NCBI GenBank assembly: GCA_937960435.1
Contig: CALGPN010000028.1
Coordinates: 1-64,000, forward strand
Reading direction: 5' to 3'
Length of the DNA stretch: 64,000 nt
From: an uncultured Desulfosoma sp.
GTDB lineage: Bacteria; Desulfobacterota; Syntrophobacteria; Syntrophobacterales; DSM-9756
Each line of letters opens with the position of its first letter. Position 1 is the first letter of the stretch. The position numbers were made by a program, and so were the translations under genes. Positions 43,301 through 52,022 of this stretch are shown here, piece after piece. The notes beneath the pieces were generated by a model. It did not search any database. It worked only from the letters and a program-made list of their open reading frames with translations, and was not told the DNA's origin.

Positions 43301-44818
43301 GAAAGGGATGGCGAAAAGGAAGTGTTTTTCCGAGACCTTTTGGCCTCGTGGATGAAAAGCGTTCCCATGGAAGGCACCGGGGCCTTGGCTGCGGCAGTGG
43401 ATGAAGCCGTCGCCTCGGGCCGGGCCGAAAACCTTCCGGCGGAGGCCCTGCGTGCGTGGATCGGGGACGCCCTCGCCAAAGGGGAGGATTCGGGCCGGGT
43501 TCTGGAAAAGGTGCTGAGCCGGCTTCACCAGTCCCCTTTGTGGAAGGAACGGCTCCTCGTGGATGCCTTGCAGAAAATGGTGAGCCTCACCCGGTGGCGG
43601 GTGCTCACGGAAAGTTTTTCGGGTGTGGTTCTCGAGGGCATCCCGCAAGAAGAGGCGGCCTGGTACGCGGAAAATTTTCCCCGATGGATGCCCAAAGTGG
43701 AAACGGCCGTCCGGCGCAAAGGGGATTTCGACCGGGATCGGCTCCTCCATTACCTCTACGTGCTGGCCAAAAGGGAGGGCGATCTGGACGTCATCACGGC
43801 CCTTTTGAGGGAGATTCGAGAAACGTCGGATATCATCGAGGCGGCGTGGTTGCAGTTTACAAACGATCGGCTGACCGAAGCGCTCCCGGTGCCTTTGGCC
43901 AAAGGGCTCGGGGCGCGCTACAGCTTGTTGCTCAATCGGGTCAAGGATCACGAAGCCGTGCGGCGATGCCTGAGCCAGGGGATTTCTCGAGATGAGAAAG
44001 CCGATGTGGCGGCTGCCGTCCGTGAGCTGCTGCTCTACATGCGCTTCCACATGGTTCAGGATGCAGCCGAATCCATGGATCTGGACGCGTGTTTCGAGTC
44101 GTTTTGGGAAGAGGGCTACAATGTGGAGGGACTGGACAAGGACGTGTTGCACCAGGCGTTTGCCAGAGAATGGAAAAATCGGGATCGGTGGCGCAAGGAC
44201 CGCGTCTGGATCATGACCATGGCCGTCGCCCGAAGGTTGGCCTCCCAAAGCCATGAACTGTACGAAGCCGACAAGGCTTTCGCCAAACTCCGCCAGGGGC
44301 TGCTCAAGGAAGAAGGGCCGGCGGAAGGTCGAGACCTGGTCCGACGTCGGGGGATCGCCCTGGGTACCATCAAGGAAGCCATGTACCGGGAACTGTCGGA
44401 GCTGCTCCAGAGAGAACGCATGGAATCCTTTCGAACGCGCATCCGCCAGATCGTCCATGAGCTGGACCGAAAGAGGCTGCGCATCGTGCAGTCGTGGTTT
44501 TCCGGTTCCCTGGATCGCTTCAGTGTTTTTCATATCCTTCGCCAATTTCAAAAAAGGCCCGAACCCCCGAGCTCTGACGATTTGAGGGATTTTTTCCTGG
44601 AGCAATGGTTTGACCGTATCGAACGACTCCGGGAATCGCATCGGCAGGACCGACACGATCGGATTCGCGAAGCGGACGAGGGGATCCAGGCTGTTTTCGG
44701 TGTGTCTCCTTTGGCCATGGAAAAAGAAGCCGAAAAGGAGGCCGCTCGGGAATGGAGCGCCTGGTGCCGGGATGTGGAAAACCAAATCCGGCGGCTGTGC
44801 CTTCACGCCCCGGCGTGA
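40355..44818 (+). CDS. Giant mostly helical protein with one Fe-S motif, 1487 aa
   Basis: I do not recognise this protein as a whole. Most of its length looks alpha-helical, rich in Leu, Glu and Arg, with no signal peptide or membrane segments. One recognisable element lies at residues 705-735: LPGLNCGACGESRC, giving Cys709-x2-Cys712-x4-Cys717-x16-Cys734, the pattern of the 4Fe-4S domain in RnfB and CODH/ACS gamma proteins. It lies 39 bp after the 2-oxoacid oxidoreductase gene, with GGAG 6 bp before the ATG, and 32 bp before the NAD-module gene. An electron-relay scaffold joining the two is inferred from position. The frame is continuous over 4.4 kb. Confidence 0.8.
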   Translation: MGIEGIRSQHSLDRFFATVAADRNRGVRKAARELTAALAGRFRLRDSVQEIHSAVEQSLRALRDIDAGVQGAPEGLDPEALCLGLFRRRWFEAAHPLDHAGRAGFFAVQPCNVLSWVRWFLLVENYHRTDPEHHDRRLDRLRFLKTENPLAPCVTHEDLLLWLEHELLADEREPLPEVARRCVRQLERRLDATLRPDVPLEAFFYVLLRCHQFCLAETLSEEDAARLQTVLGRRRFLSLTELMLVVIHRVIDKEPLPDAVTVLEGLMADGFQLRHASFKDPYEADMVPPEETARFDEAVIRLFMPVEALSGFLEKDCRTVLEEWQERRRRVLDELLEEIRELERLVVRPLPRKHALAQTARLLTSWCLAFWEGAAHEKGPALLIDRVKAAVPERIVKALVRQRRGYELATRKELTELVERECRLQWDSYWKKAGSRTFGEADFRTTTRTQALASGPEPPADNAVDPVRLAESLKALADQVERFKVTEEAAASGSCLAGPISFPMMGTPMEFVAYFRDVVPMEEVSRHGPLWERVNPGELEALYERTAARCAGAFYRFVCADVKKAQGAILELSLAEVPDLAAVLVPPWGRVAEALAESALRRFQDQAEPLYRRRKNPVCVDREEIGVHLAHFLVRDLGADVLEAAETASVASLRTALVEEATRIIAPTSVRTSTAPEAFLLQWAGVLNGTKGAEELTRTLAATLPGLNCGACGESRCSAFALALAQGRRRAAECVHLSPAERHRLEDMLRSQATQAGGENGFGSAYDLFRNPQMWRCLSPGHPLRRSVVRVLDWSRQEVRRRVLDRAEEIWQGLEPKPSLFKRPSPEAFYESLVETLGYEAAERIRPEERHWLCRHGLKRLEKELERLNGRADWLTLERVRVSSGPFKQEADPETQSERFYGSVSYLHQLHELDRRRLLVHRMERFEEGFSQWWNQDLLAMNHPRYRIDNWEEFSKVIKNAYWHQENFPPPRRVASELLEELERDGEKEVFFRDLLASWMKSVPMEGTGALAAAVDEAVASGRAENLPAEALRAWIGDALAKGEDSGRVLEKVLSRLHQSPLWKERLLVDALQKMVSLTRWRVLTESFSGVVLEGIPQEEAAWYAENFPRWMPKVETAVRRKGDFDRDRLLHYLYVLAKREGDLDVITALLREIRETSDIIEAAWLQFTNDRLTEALPVPLAKGLGARYSLLLNRVKDHEAVRRCLSQGISRDEKADVAAAVRELLLYMRFHMVQDAAESMDLDACFESFWEEGYNVEGLDKDVLHQAFAREWKNRDRWRKDRVWIMTMAVARRLASQSHELYEADKAFAKLRQGLLKEEGPAEGRDLVRRRGIALGTIKEAMYRELSELLQRERMESFRTRIRQIVHELDRKRLRIVQSWFSGSLDRFSVFHILRQFQKRPEPPSSDDLRDFFLEQWFDRIERLRESHRQDRHDRIREADEGIQAVFGVSPLAMEKEAEKEAAREWSAWCRDVENQIRRLCLHAPA

Positions 44819-44850
44819 TGGCGGCCGAAGGTTTCAGGGGAGTTGTGATC

Positions 44851-47800
44851 ATGAATGTCTATCAGCCTTTGGATCCTGAGACGACGTGTCGTCCCTCATG
44901 GTGGTTGGAGCGCCTTCGGTGGGCTTCGGCCCGTCCGGGGCCGATCCGCGATACCCGGATCCCGAAGGATCTGCAGCCTCTGGCCGCGGTCGTGAGTGTC
45001 TTGCGGGCGGGCTTGGATGAACTGCGCCTGTTTCTGGCCACGGATTCCGAAAAGCTCCGGACGTTTCTCCAGGCATTGGAAGAAGAAGCCCAAGGGCCGT
45101 GGGGGCCTGATCCGGAAAAGCATACGGTCTGGCTGGTCCGGGAAGCTCTGGCGCGTGGGGATTGGCGGGAAAAGGACGTCATCGACATGATCCTGAGCCT
45201 GGTGTCGTCTTTCGAACCCCAACTCCCCCCACAGGTGCGCGACGCCTTGAGGAGGTTCCAAAAAATCCGCGCGTCCTCAAACGCTCATGCCCGCACGATC
45301 ATGGACGGCATGATCAGTGAAGCTCGAGGCCGTCTCGGGGGGTTGCAGTGGGTGCGCCAATCCGATGCTTTCCAAGGGTGCCCTCAAGGCCCCTTGGGAC
45401 TCGGCTCCATCCGGTGGCTCCGGGACACCTTCGCTGCCATGACCGGTTGCGCTCGGGATCTTCCCCAGCGATCGGACGAGGAGCTGTCGGGCATGGACGG
45501 CGCCGAATTGTGGCGGGACGTGGAAGAAGCCGTGAACACCGCCTGGAGAAGAGCGGGGCGGGTTTTCCCCATGAAAGATGTGGAAAAGGCTTCCCTGTAT
45601 CTTATGGAAGACATGCCCGCACGGGATCCAAACCATGGGTTCTTCATTCGGTATTTGATCGAAGAAGAGTCGGCGTACAGGCGCGTGCTGAAAACGTGTT
45701 ACGCGGACGTGTCCGTGCAGAAGGAGGCTTTGGACGAAGAGTGCCGTCGGTTCAACCGTCTTCCGGAACATGCTGCCCATCCCGTATTCTATGACGCCGA
45801 CGAAAAAACATGGTGGCTGAGGGCCTTTTTCTTCCGCCCGGATGTGGTCCAATGCTTCGTGGAGCGGGAGAGGGCCAAGGACATCTATGGTGTGCTCAAG
45901 GGTTTGGACGCCCGGGCCTATCTGCCTCGGGTGCTCCACGAAGTCCAGGGTTTGTTCGGCTATGTGACGCCGGAATCGTGCGAAAGGATCGTGGACCGCC
46001 TCGGCTTGGATCCCGAGGACGTCCTTCGGGTCATCGCCTCTTACAAGCAGTACAGTGCCGACCCGTCCGGGGAGATCATCGTCTACGTGTGCAAAGGCAC
46101 GGCGTGCTTTTTGAGGGGGCAGCCGGAACTGAGCCGGCGCCTCACGGCGGAAATCGGCGCGGATGTGGGAGCCGTCGGGCGCTGGGGGGTGCAGTATGTG
46201 GAAATGGACTGTTTCGGTGTCTGCCATCTGGCCCCGGTGGTTCGGGCCGGGAACCGCTTTTTCGGAACCCAGAAGCCCGAGGATATCCCGAGGCTTGTGA
46301 GCCGGCTTATTCAAGGCCCCGATTACGAAAACCGGCGGCTTTTCGTGGAACGCCTGCTGGAAAAGATGCCTGTGGAAACGGTCAGCGAACCTGTCGAGGC
46401 CTTGACGGCGGCCCTGGTGGGAAGGTTTCCCAAAGAGGTTCGCGCGGGAGAAGGGCCGGGAGGTTTCTGGGACGAAGCCTACCGGGACCGGCCGGTGATT
46501 GTGGACCATAAGGGGACTATCGCCGTCCAAAACCCGGACGGGACCCTTGACAGCCTCGGCCGACTCATGAGCGGGGCGATTCCTTTCAAGACGCGGGATG
46601 TGGACGGATCGGAGCGTTTTGGGGCGGTGCTGGTCGATGATGGCGGTGGTGTGACCTTTGGGTTGGGCCTGCCCGATGTCGCCGACGGCGCTTTGGGGGG
46701 CAGGACTGGGAGCCCGACGGCTCGTGTGACGGACGGTCAGGTGGTGCTCTCGTTTCCGGACCGTTCTCTGCTCTTGGGGCCCTACACGGATCGGGTGCTT
46801 GTGGCGGAAGCGGCCAACGCCTATGTGTGCCTTGTTTTGAAGGCCGAAGGCTCTTCCGTTCCCCCTGCCGTCGAAGATTCCCCCGCCGCCGAGAAGGGGG
46901 CTGTGGAAGACGGAGCGTTTCGATCCGCCCAGGATCGGGTGGTCTTGGATTTCGCGGCGGCGGGGCAGCCGACACAGATCGATTCCTATCGGGCGGCCGG
47001 AGGCTATGAATCGGTGTACCGTGTCTTGGGGTTTCGAGGCGAACCCCGGTGGGATCCGGATCGGATCATTGCGGAGGTGCAGGAAGCGCGCCTCCGCGGA
47101 CGCGGCGGAGCGGGTTTTCCCACGGGACGCAAGTGGGAGGCCATGCGCCGAGCCGTGTGCCGGATTGAACCGGAGGACGGCAATCGGGATCCGGTCAAGC
47201 TCATTGTGGCCAACGGAGACGAAGGGGATCCCGGGGCTTTCATGGATCGGACCCTCATCGAGGAAAAGCCTCACCAACTTTTGGAGGGGATGATTTTGGC
47301 GGCCGTCGCGGTCGGCGCCCGCTACGGGGTCATCTACGTGCGCAAGGAATACGAAGATGCCGTGCGTCGTTTGGAGGACGCCCTGTTCGAAGCGCGCCGC
47401 TGCGGGTTTCTCGGGCGGGATATTTTCGGGGTCCCGGGGCTGGATTTCGACATTGAAATCCGTTTGGGGGCCGGCGCGTTCGTGGCAGGAGAAAAACGAG
47501 CCATCATGCGGGCCATCGAAGGAAAGCCTGCCGAACCCACCATTAAGGCCCCGTCCAACACGGTGCGAGGCCTGTGGGGGAAACCGACGCTCCTCAACAA
47601 CGTGGAAACCTTCGCCAACGTGCCCGTGATTTTGCAACGTGGCAGCGCGTGGTACGCTCGTCTGGGGACTTCCCGAAGCGGCGGCACGAAAATCTTCTCC
47701 GTTGCCGGCATCGTGAAGAAAACGGGGCTTGTGGAAGTCCGGTTCGGCAAGACTTTAGGAGATATCATCGAAATCTGCGGCGGGATCCAAGACGGGAAAA

Positions 47801-48516
47801 AACTCAGCGGCGTCCAGATCGGAGGGCCCTCGGGGGCCATCCTCTCTCTGACGGGCGCTCGGGCCTACCTGCTCCAGACCCCTCTGGACTTTGACACCTT
47901 CAACGATGCCGGAGCCATGCTGGGATCGGGCGGTCTTGTCTTCATCGGGGAAGACGACGATGTGGTGCGTCTGGCCCGCCATTTTACGGACTGGCTGGCG
48001 GAAGAATCCTGCGGGCAATGTCCGTCGTGTTTTCGAGGCACCCGCGCTTTGGGCCGGGTTTTGGACAGGATCCTGGCCGGCCAGGGGACGGCGGCGGATA
48101 TTCACGAACTGTGGGCTCTCAGCGACGTGGTGCGGGCCGGAAGTCAGTGCGGCCTGGGGACGACCGCCGCCAACCCGGTGACCAGCGCTCTGAGGTTCTT
48201 CCCGGCGGCTTTCTTCCATTATCTTCTGGGTAACCCGGAGATGAACCCTCGGGAGATGTTTGAGGCGTTGGAGGCCCTTAGGCTTCTCACACGTCAGGAA
48301 ATCGTCCGTGTCACCGGGGTGCGGCGACAAGTGGAAGGGGCGGCGTTTACCCTGAAACGGCATTTGGTACGGTTTCTCGTGGAAGAAACGGAAAGAATCG
48401 ATCAGTATCGCCCGGAGTCGCTTCGAATGACGGAGCGGCTCCTGAGGCTTCTGGGGCTGCCCCGATACGAGGTGGGCCAAAGGGAAGTGCTCATGGAATG
48501 GCGTGATGTCGCCTAA
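44851..48516 (+). CDS. Giant NuoE-NuoF (HydB/HoxF-like) flavin and NAD module, 1221 aa
   Basis: Residues about 1-345 are an unassigned helical region. A NuoE-like thioredoxin-fold [2Fe-2S] domain follows (about 350-500; Cys414-x4-Cys419 and Cys454-x3-Cys458). Residues about 510-690 are unassigned. The NuoF part (about 720-1110) has the FMN/NAD motifs RGRGGAGFPTG at 750, ANGDEGDPGAFMDR near 787 and the [4Fe-4S] ligands Cys1054, 1057, 1060 and 1100. The usual GEETAL segment reads GEKRAI (about 881-886). The ANGDEGDPGAFMDR form matches HydB/HoxF rather than respiratory NuoF. No C-terminal ferredoxin domain is present. ATG 44851 has GGGGAG 8 bp upstream. Likely passes electrons between Fe-S clusters and NAD(P). 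Confidence 0.88.
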   Translation: MNVYQPLDPETTCRPSWWLERLRWASARPGPIRDTRIPKDLQPLAAVVSVLRAGLDELRLFLATDSEKLRTFLQALEEEAQGPWGPDPEKHTVWLVREALARGDWREKDVIDMILSLVSSFEPQLPPQVRDALRRFQKIRASSNAHARTIMDGMISEARGRLGGLQWVRQSDAFQGCPQGPLGLGSIRWLRDTFAAMTGCARDLPQRSDEELSGMDGAELWRDVEEAVNTAWRRAGRVFPMKDVEKASLYLMEDMPARDPNHGFFIRYLIEEESAYRRVLKTCYADVSVQKEALDEECRRFNRLPEHAAHPVFYDADEKTWWLRAFFFRPDVVQCFVERERAKDIYGVLKGLDARAYLPRVLHEVQGLFGYVTPESCERIVDRLGLDPEDVLRVIASYKQYSADPSGEIIVYVCKGTACFLRGQPELSRRLTAEIGADVGAVGRWGVQYVEMDCFGVCHLAPVVRAGNRFFGTQKPEDIPRLVSRLIQGPDYENRRLFVERLLEKMPVETVSEPVEALTAALVGRFPKEVRAGEGPGGFWDEAYRDRPVIVDHKGTIAVQNPDGTLDSLGRLMSGAIPFKTRDVDGSERFGAVLVDDGGGVTFGLGLPDVADGALGGRTGSPTARVTDGQVVLSFPDRSLLLGPYTDRVLVAEAANAYVCLVLKAEGSSVPPAVEDSPAAEKGAVEDGAFRSAQDRVVLDFAAAGQPTQIDSYRAAGGYESVYRVLGFRGEPRWDPDRIIAEVQEARLRGRGGAGFPTGRKWEAMRRAVCRIEPEDGNRDPVKLIVANGDEGDPGAFMDRTLIEEKPHQLLEGMILAAVAVGARYGVIYVRKEYEDAVRRLEDALFEARRCGFLGRDIFGVPGLDFDIEIRLGAGAFVAGEKRAIMRAIEGKPAEPTIKAPSNTVRGLWGKPTLLNNVETFANVPVILQRGSAWYARLGTSRSGGTKIFSVAGIVKKTGLVEVRFGKTLGDIIEICGGIQDGKKLSGVQIGGPSGAILSLTGARAYLLQTPLDFDTFNDAGAMLGSGGLVFIGEDDDVVRLARHFTDWLAEESCGQCPSCFRGTRALGRVLDRILAGQGTAADIHELWALSDVVRAGSQCGLGTTAANPVTSALRFFPAAFFHYLLGNPEMNPREMFEALEALRLLTRQEIVRVTGVRRQVEGAAFTLKRHLVRFLVEETERIDQYRPESLRMTERLLRLLGLPRYEVGQREVLMEWRDVA

Positions 48517-48536
48517 GACGTACAGGAGGGGGGGCC

Positions 48537-49103
48537 ATGACGAAAGAGAAAACCTATTTCGAAACGTTTCGAGAAATGGTGCAGGTGGTGAGCGGGTCCT
48601 TGGATGTGCAGAGCGTGCTCCAGGCCATGGTCCACACCATTCCCCGAGTTCTCGGGGTTAAGGCGTGCGCCGTTCGCCTCCTGGATCCCAAGGGTCGGAC
48701 TCTGGAATTGGCCGCAAGCTATGGGCTGAGTGACGCCTACATCCATAAAGGCCCCGTGGACGCGGACCAAAGCCTGGCGGATTCGCTCCAAGGCCGGACG
48801 GTCATCATCACCGACGCGGGGACGGATCCTCGGGCCCAATACGGCGACGCCGCCCGCCGGGAGGGAATCGTGGGGATCTGTTCGGTGCCGCTCAAGGTCA
48901 AAGGGCGCGTCATCGGTGTGTTGAGGATCTACACGGACGCCCCGAAGGATTTCCAGGAAGAGGATGTCGCTTTTGTGGAAGCCTTGGGGGAATTGGGAGG
49001 CATCGCCATCGAAAACGCCCGCATGTACGAGCGGCTGAAGAAGGATTACGAAGAAGTCATGAGCGATGTGTTCCGTTTCGTGGGCTATCGCCGGAGCCTG
49101 TGA
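48537..49103 (+). CDS. GAF-domain protein
   Basis: 188-aa stand-alone GAF domain with no output domain. It has DVQSVLQAMVHTIPRVLGVKA, DADQSLADSLQGRTVIITDA, and EGIVGICSVPLKVKGRVIGVL, the core GAF pattern, then a helical tail. AGGAGG lies just before the ATG, 20 bp after the NAD-module gene, so it is probably the fourth gene of that operon. The ligand is unknown. A sensor or allosteric role for the complex is inference. Confidence 0.85.
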   Translation: MTKEKTYFETFREMVQVVSGSLDVQSVLQAMVHTIPRVLGVKACAVRLLDPKGRTLELAASYGLSDAYIHKGPVDADQSLADSLQGRTVIITDAGTDPRAQYGDAARREGIVGICSVPLKVKGRVIGVLRIYTDAPKDFQEEDVAFVEALGELGGIAIENARMYERLKKDYEEVMSDVFRFVGYRRSL

Positions 49104-49288
49104 TTGAGGCCCGGACCGGAGAACGTCGGGGAAATTTCTAGGGTAAAGGTCGTGTCACATTTTGGGATGGTTAGAAAAGCTTTCAAGTTTTCAGCGAATC
49201 CGCCGATAGATGTTTTAAGGTAGAGGGGGCGGCGCCCCGAGTGGGGGCGGTGTGGGCCATGGAAGCGTTCATTGCGGGGTAGGCGGTC

Positions 49289-50338
49289 ATGGCGGGAGCT
49301 GTTGCGGTTGCAGAGAGCACATACGGGCCCGTGGATTTTCGAAAGGCGACAAAACGGTCCTTGGAGGGACCCGTCAGGATCGAAGATCTCGGCTACGTGC
49401 CCTTTCCGGTCAAGTTCCTGGTTCCCGATTTCATGATCCCGTGCGACCTTTTCGTCCCGGTTCTGGCCAAAGGAGAAGAAGTGCCCACTTTCGTCAAGGT
49501 TTTGGATCGAGGGCAGTTCTTTTCCGAGGAATGGCGGTTCGCCCTCCATGAGCAGCGGGTGGAGACGCTGTACGCGGAAGAAGGCGCCGTGACGGATCTC
49601 GACGATTATTTCGCCGAAGTCCTCCATGCTTTCTCTGAAGACGAAGTCACGACGGCGTGGCAAAAGGCTCAGGTTGGTTACCATTACGGGGAGTTCCTCG
49701 CCCGACGTGTTTTTCAGGATGTCTTTGACGGCGAACTGTTTGAGAAGGCGACGCAATGGGGGGACTTTCTTGTTCGGCTTTTTGAACACGAACAAACCAA
49801 GGTCTCCGTGATCTATCGCCTCTTTTCTCGGAACTACGAAACCTTTACTCACTGTGTCCAGGTTGCCCTCATGGCGGCGGCTTTTTGCGGTTTTTGTGGA
49901 AGGCGTTCCGAAGATGCGGGCTCCGTGGCGGTCGCCGGCCTTTATCACGACATCGGGAAGATTTGGGTAGACCAACGGATCCTTCTCAAACCCGCATCCC
50001 TCTCCCGAGAAGAATTTGCTCACATCCGTCGGCATCCTCAGGCCGCCTATGACCATCTGGCGGCCATGGACTGGATGAACGCCGATCAATTGGCCGCCGT
50101 TCTCGAACACCACGAGTCCATGGACGGCACGGGCTATCCTCGGGGCCTTCAAGGGGCCGACATTCACCCGCACGCTCGGGTTTTACGTCTCTGTGACTGT
50201 TTTGACGCTTTGACCACACACAGACCTTACAAGAAAGCCGTCACACCTTACAGAGCCCTCAAACTCATGCAAAGTGAGATGAGGCTTTCTTTAGATCGCC
50301 ACCTCCTGTATAAATTCATTCAATTTCTCGGCTCCTGA
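49289..50338 (+). CDS. HD-GYP domain phosphodiesterase
   Basis: 349-aa protein. Residues about 30-105 look like a beta-rich N-terminal regulatory domain (PilZ/DUF3391-like). The HD-GYP domain has YHDIGKIWVDQRIL with His220-Asp221, the HIRRHPQAAYDHL segment and HHESMDGTGYPRG (about 274-285), all intact. Such enzymes hydrolyse cyclic di-GMP. The gene is separated from the GAF gene by 185 bp with no terminator seen, so it may have its own promoter. Possible regulator of lifestyle; the target is unknown. Confidence 0.85.
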   Translation: MAGAVAVAESTYGPVDFRKATKRSLEGPVRIEDLGYVPFPVKFLVPDFMIPCDLFVPVLAKGEEVPTFVKVLDRGQFFSEEWRFALHEQRVETLYAEEGAVTDLDDYFAEVLHAFSEDEVTTAWQKAQVGYHYGEFLARRVFQDVFDGELFEKATQWGDFLVRLFEHEQTKVSVIYRLFSRNYETFTHCVQVALMAAAFCGFCGRRSEDAGSVAVAGLYHDIGKIWVDQRILLKPASLSREEFAHIRRHPQAAYDHLAAMDWMNADQLAAVLEHHESMDGTGYPRGLQGADIHPHARVLRLCDCFDALTTHRPYKKAVTPYRALKLMQSEMRLSLDRHLLYKFIQFLGS

Positions 50339-50398
50339 GTCGTCTCGGCCGGGAAATTCACGAAATCCCTGAACGTTACGAGAGCCTTGAGGTGTGTG

Positions 50399-52006
50399 AT
50401 GCCCGAAAGACAGGTTTATCTTTACGATACGACGTTGCGTGACGGCACGCAGGCCGAGGATTTCAACCTGTCCCTGGCCGACAAGATCCGGGTGGCTCTG
50501 AAATTGGACGACCTCGGCATTCACTACATCGAAGGCGGATGGCCGGGTTCCAATCCCAAGGATGAGGAATTTTTTTCGGAGATCAGAAACTACGAATTGA
50601 AAAGGGCTAAGATCGCCGCTTTCGGCTCCACCCACCACCCGGAGAAGCGTGCCGAACACGACCCTAACCTCCGCGCCCTGCTGAGCGCCGCGACGCCGGT
50701 GGTGACCATTTTCGGCAAGAGTTGGACGGTGCACGTCAAGGAAGCGTTGAAGACGACGCTGGACAAAAATTTGCAGATTATCCGCGACAGCTTGGCCTTC
50801 CTGAGACCCCACGTGGGGACGCTCTTCTATGATGCCGAACATTTCTTCGACGGTTTTCGGGACAACCCTGAGTACGCTCTGGCCACTTTGGCGAAGGCCG
50901 TGGAAGGCGGGGCCGAGTGCCTCATTTTGTGCGACACGAACGGGGGCAACCTGCCGTGGACTATTCAAGAGGCCATCAAGGCGGTGCAGGCGCGTTTCCC
51001 CGATGTTCCTCTGGGCATTCATGCCCATAACGATTCAGATTTGGCGGTGGCCAATACGCTAACGGCTGTGGAAATGGGGGCCGTGCAGGTCCAAGGGACC
51101 TTCAACGGTGTCGGGGAACGCTGCGGCAACGCCAATCTCTGCTCCATTATTCCTGCATTGTGCCTGAAGATGAACATCCCCTGCGTGGCGCCGGAGGATT
51201 TGAAAAAACTGCGGCAAGTCAGTCGGTTCATCCTAGAGATTGCCAACGTGCCGCCCAACCGGTACCAACCCTATGTGGGCCGAAGCGCCTTTGCCCACAA
51301 GGGTGGGGTTCATATCAGTGCCGTGGAACGCAGTCCCCGCACCTATGAACACATCGATCCGGAACTGGTGGGCAACAAACGCCGGTTCCTTATTTCCGAC
51401 CTGTCGGGGAGGGCGGCGGTTCAGAGAAAAGCCTCGGAGTTCGGCATTCCCATTTCGTCCAAGGACCCGGTCGCCTTGCAAGTCCTTAACCAAATCAAGG
51501 AACTGGAACATCAAGGCTATCAGTTCGAGGCCGCCGAGGCCAGTTTTGAGTTGCTCATCAACAAGGCCATGGGCAAGTTCAAGAAATACTTTGAACTTAT
51601 CGGTTACCGCGTGGTGGACCAAAAACTCAGTGAAAACGGGGAGCCGGTCTCGGAAGCGACGATTCGCGTGCGTGTCGGAGGGCAGGAAGAGCACACGGCG
51701 GCCCTCGGGGAAGGCCCCGTGAACGCCTTGGACAATGCGCTGCGCAAGGCTTTGGAAAAATTTTACCCTGAGCTCAAGACGATGGAACTGACCGACTACC
51801 GGGTGCGCGTCCTTCCCGGCAAGGAAGGGACCGCGGCCAAGGTGCGGGTGCTCATCGAATCCCACGACGGCAAGGAACACTGGGGCACCGTGGGCGTTTC
51901 CCACGACATCTTGGAAGCCAGCTGGCAGGCTCTTGTGGACAGCATCAACTACAAGATGTACATGGGCGAAAAGACCCAGGACAGAAAAAGCCCCTCTCGG
52001 ACATAG
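50399..52006 (+). CDS. cimA: (R)-citramalate synthase
   Basis: 535-aa DRE-TIM acyltransferase, CimA/LeuA-like type 2. [33 protein letters not shown] and [12 protein letters not shown] are the catalytic motifs. The C-terminal (about 400-520) is the LeuA allosteric dimerisation domain. It condenses acetyl-CoA and pyruvate to citramalate in threonine-independent isoleucine synthesis. ATG 50399 has GAGG 6 bp upstream; TTG 50387 is less likely. The 3' end contains the terminator of the convergent UPF0210 gene. It uses acetyl-CoA and pyruvate, possible products or substrates of the neighbouring oxidoreductase. Confidence 0.9.
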   Translation: MPERQVYLYDTTLRDGTQAEDFNLSLADKIRVALKLDDLGIHYIEGGWPGSNPKDEEFFSEIRNYELKRAKIAAFGSTHHPEKRAEHDPNLRALLSAATPVVTIFGKSWTVHVKEALKTTLDKNLQIIRDSLAFLRPHVGTLFYDAEHFFDGFRDNPEYALATLAKAVEGGAECLILCDTNGGNLPWTIQEAIKAVQARFPDVPLGIHAHNDSDLAVANTLTAVEMGAVQVQGTFNGVGERCGNANLCSIIPALCLKMNIPCVAPEDLKKLRQVSRFILEIANVPPNRYQPYVGRSAFAHKGGVHISAVERSPRTYEHIDPELVGNKRRFLISDLSGRAAVQRKASEFGIPISSKDPVALQVLNQIKELEHQGYQFEAAEASFELLINKAMGKFKKYFELIGYRVVDQKLSENGEPVSEATIRVRVGGQEEHTAALGEGPVNALDNALRKALEKFYPELKTMELTDYRVRVLPGKEGTAAKVRVLIESHDGKEHWGTVGVSHDILEASWQALVDSINYKMYMGEKTQDRKSPSRT

Positions 52007-52010
52007 GGGC
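51984..52010 (-). terminator. Intrinsic terminator for the UPF0210 operon, inside cimA
   Basis: On the - strand, GCCCCT (52010-52005) pairs with AGGGGC (51995-51990), followed by TTTTTC (51989-51984). It lies 13-40 bp past the UPF0210 stop and within the last codons of cimA. Confidence 0.75.
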
Positions 52011-52022
52011 GAGGCGGGGCCC

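Noticed and set aside
42506-44806. 766-aa antisense open frame in the second giant gene
   Set aside because: No family motif, no ribosome site, and composition typical of a shadow frame.
45277-47637. 786-aa antisense open frame in the third giant gene
   Set aside because: Opposite clear NuoE/NuoF motifs; shadow.
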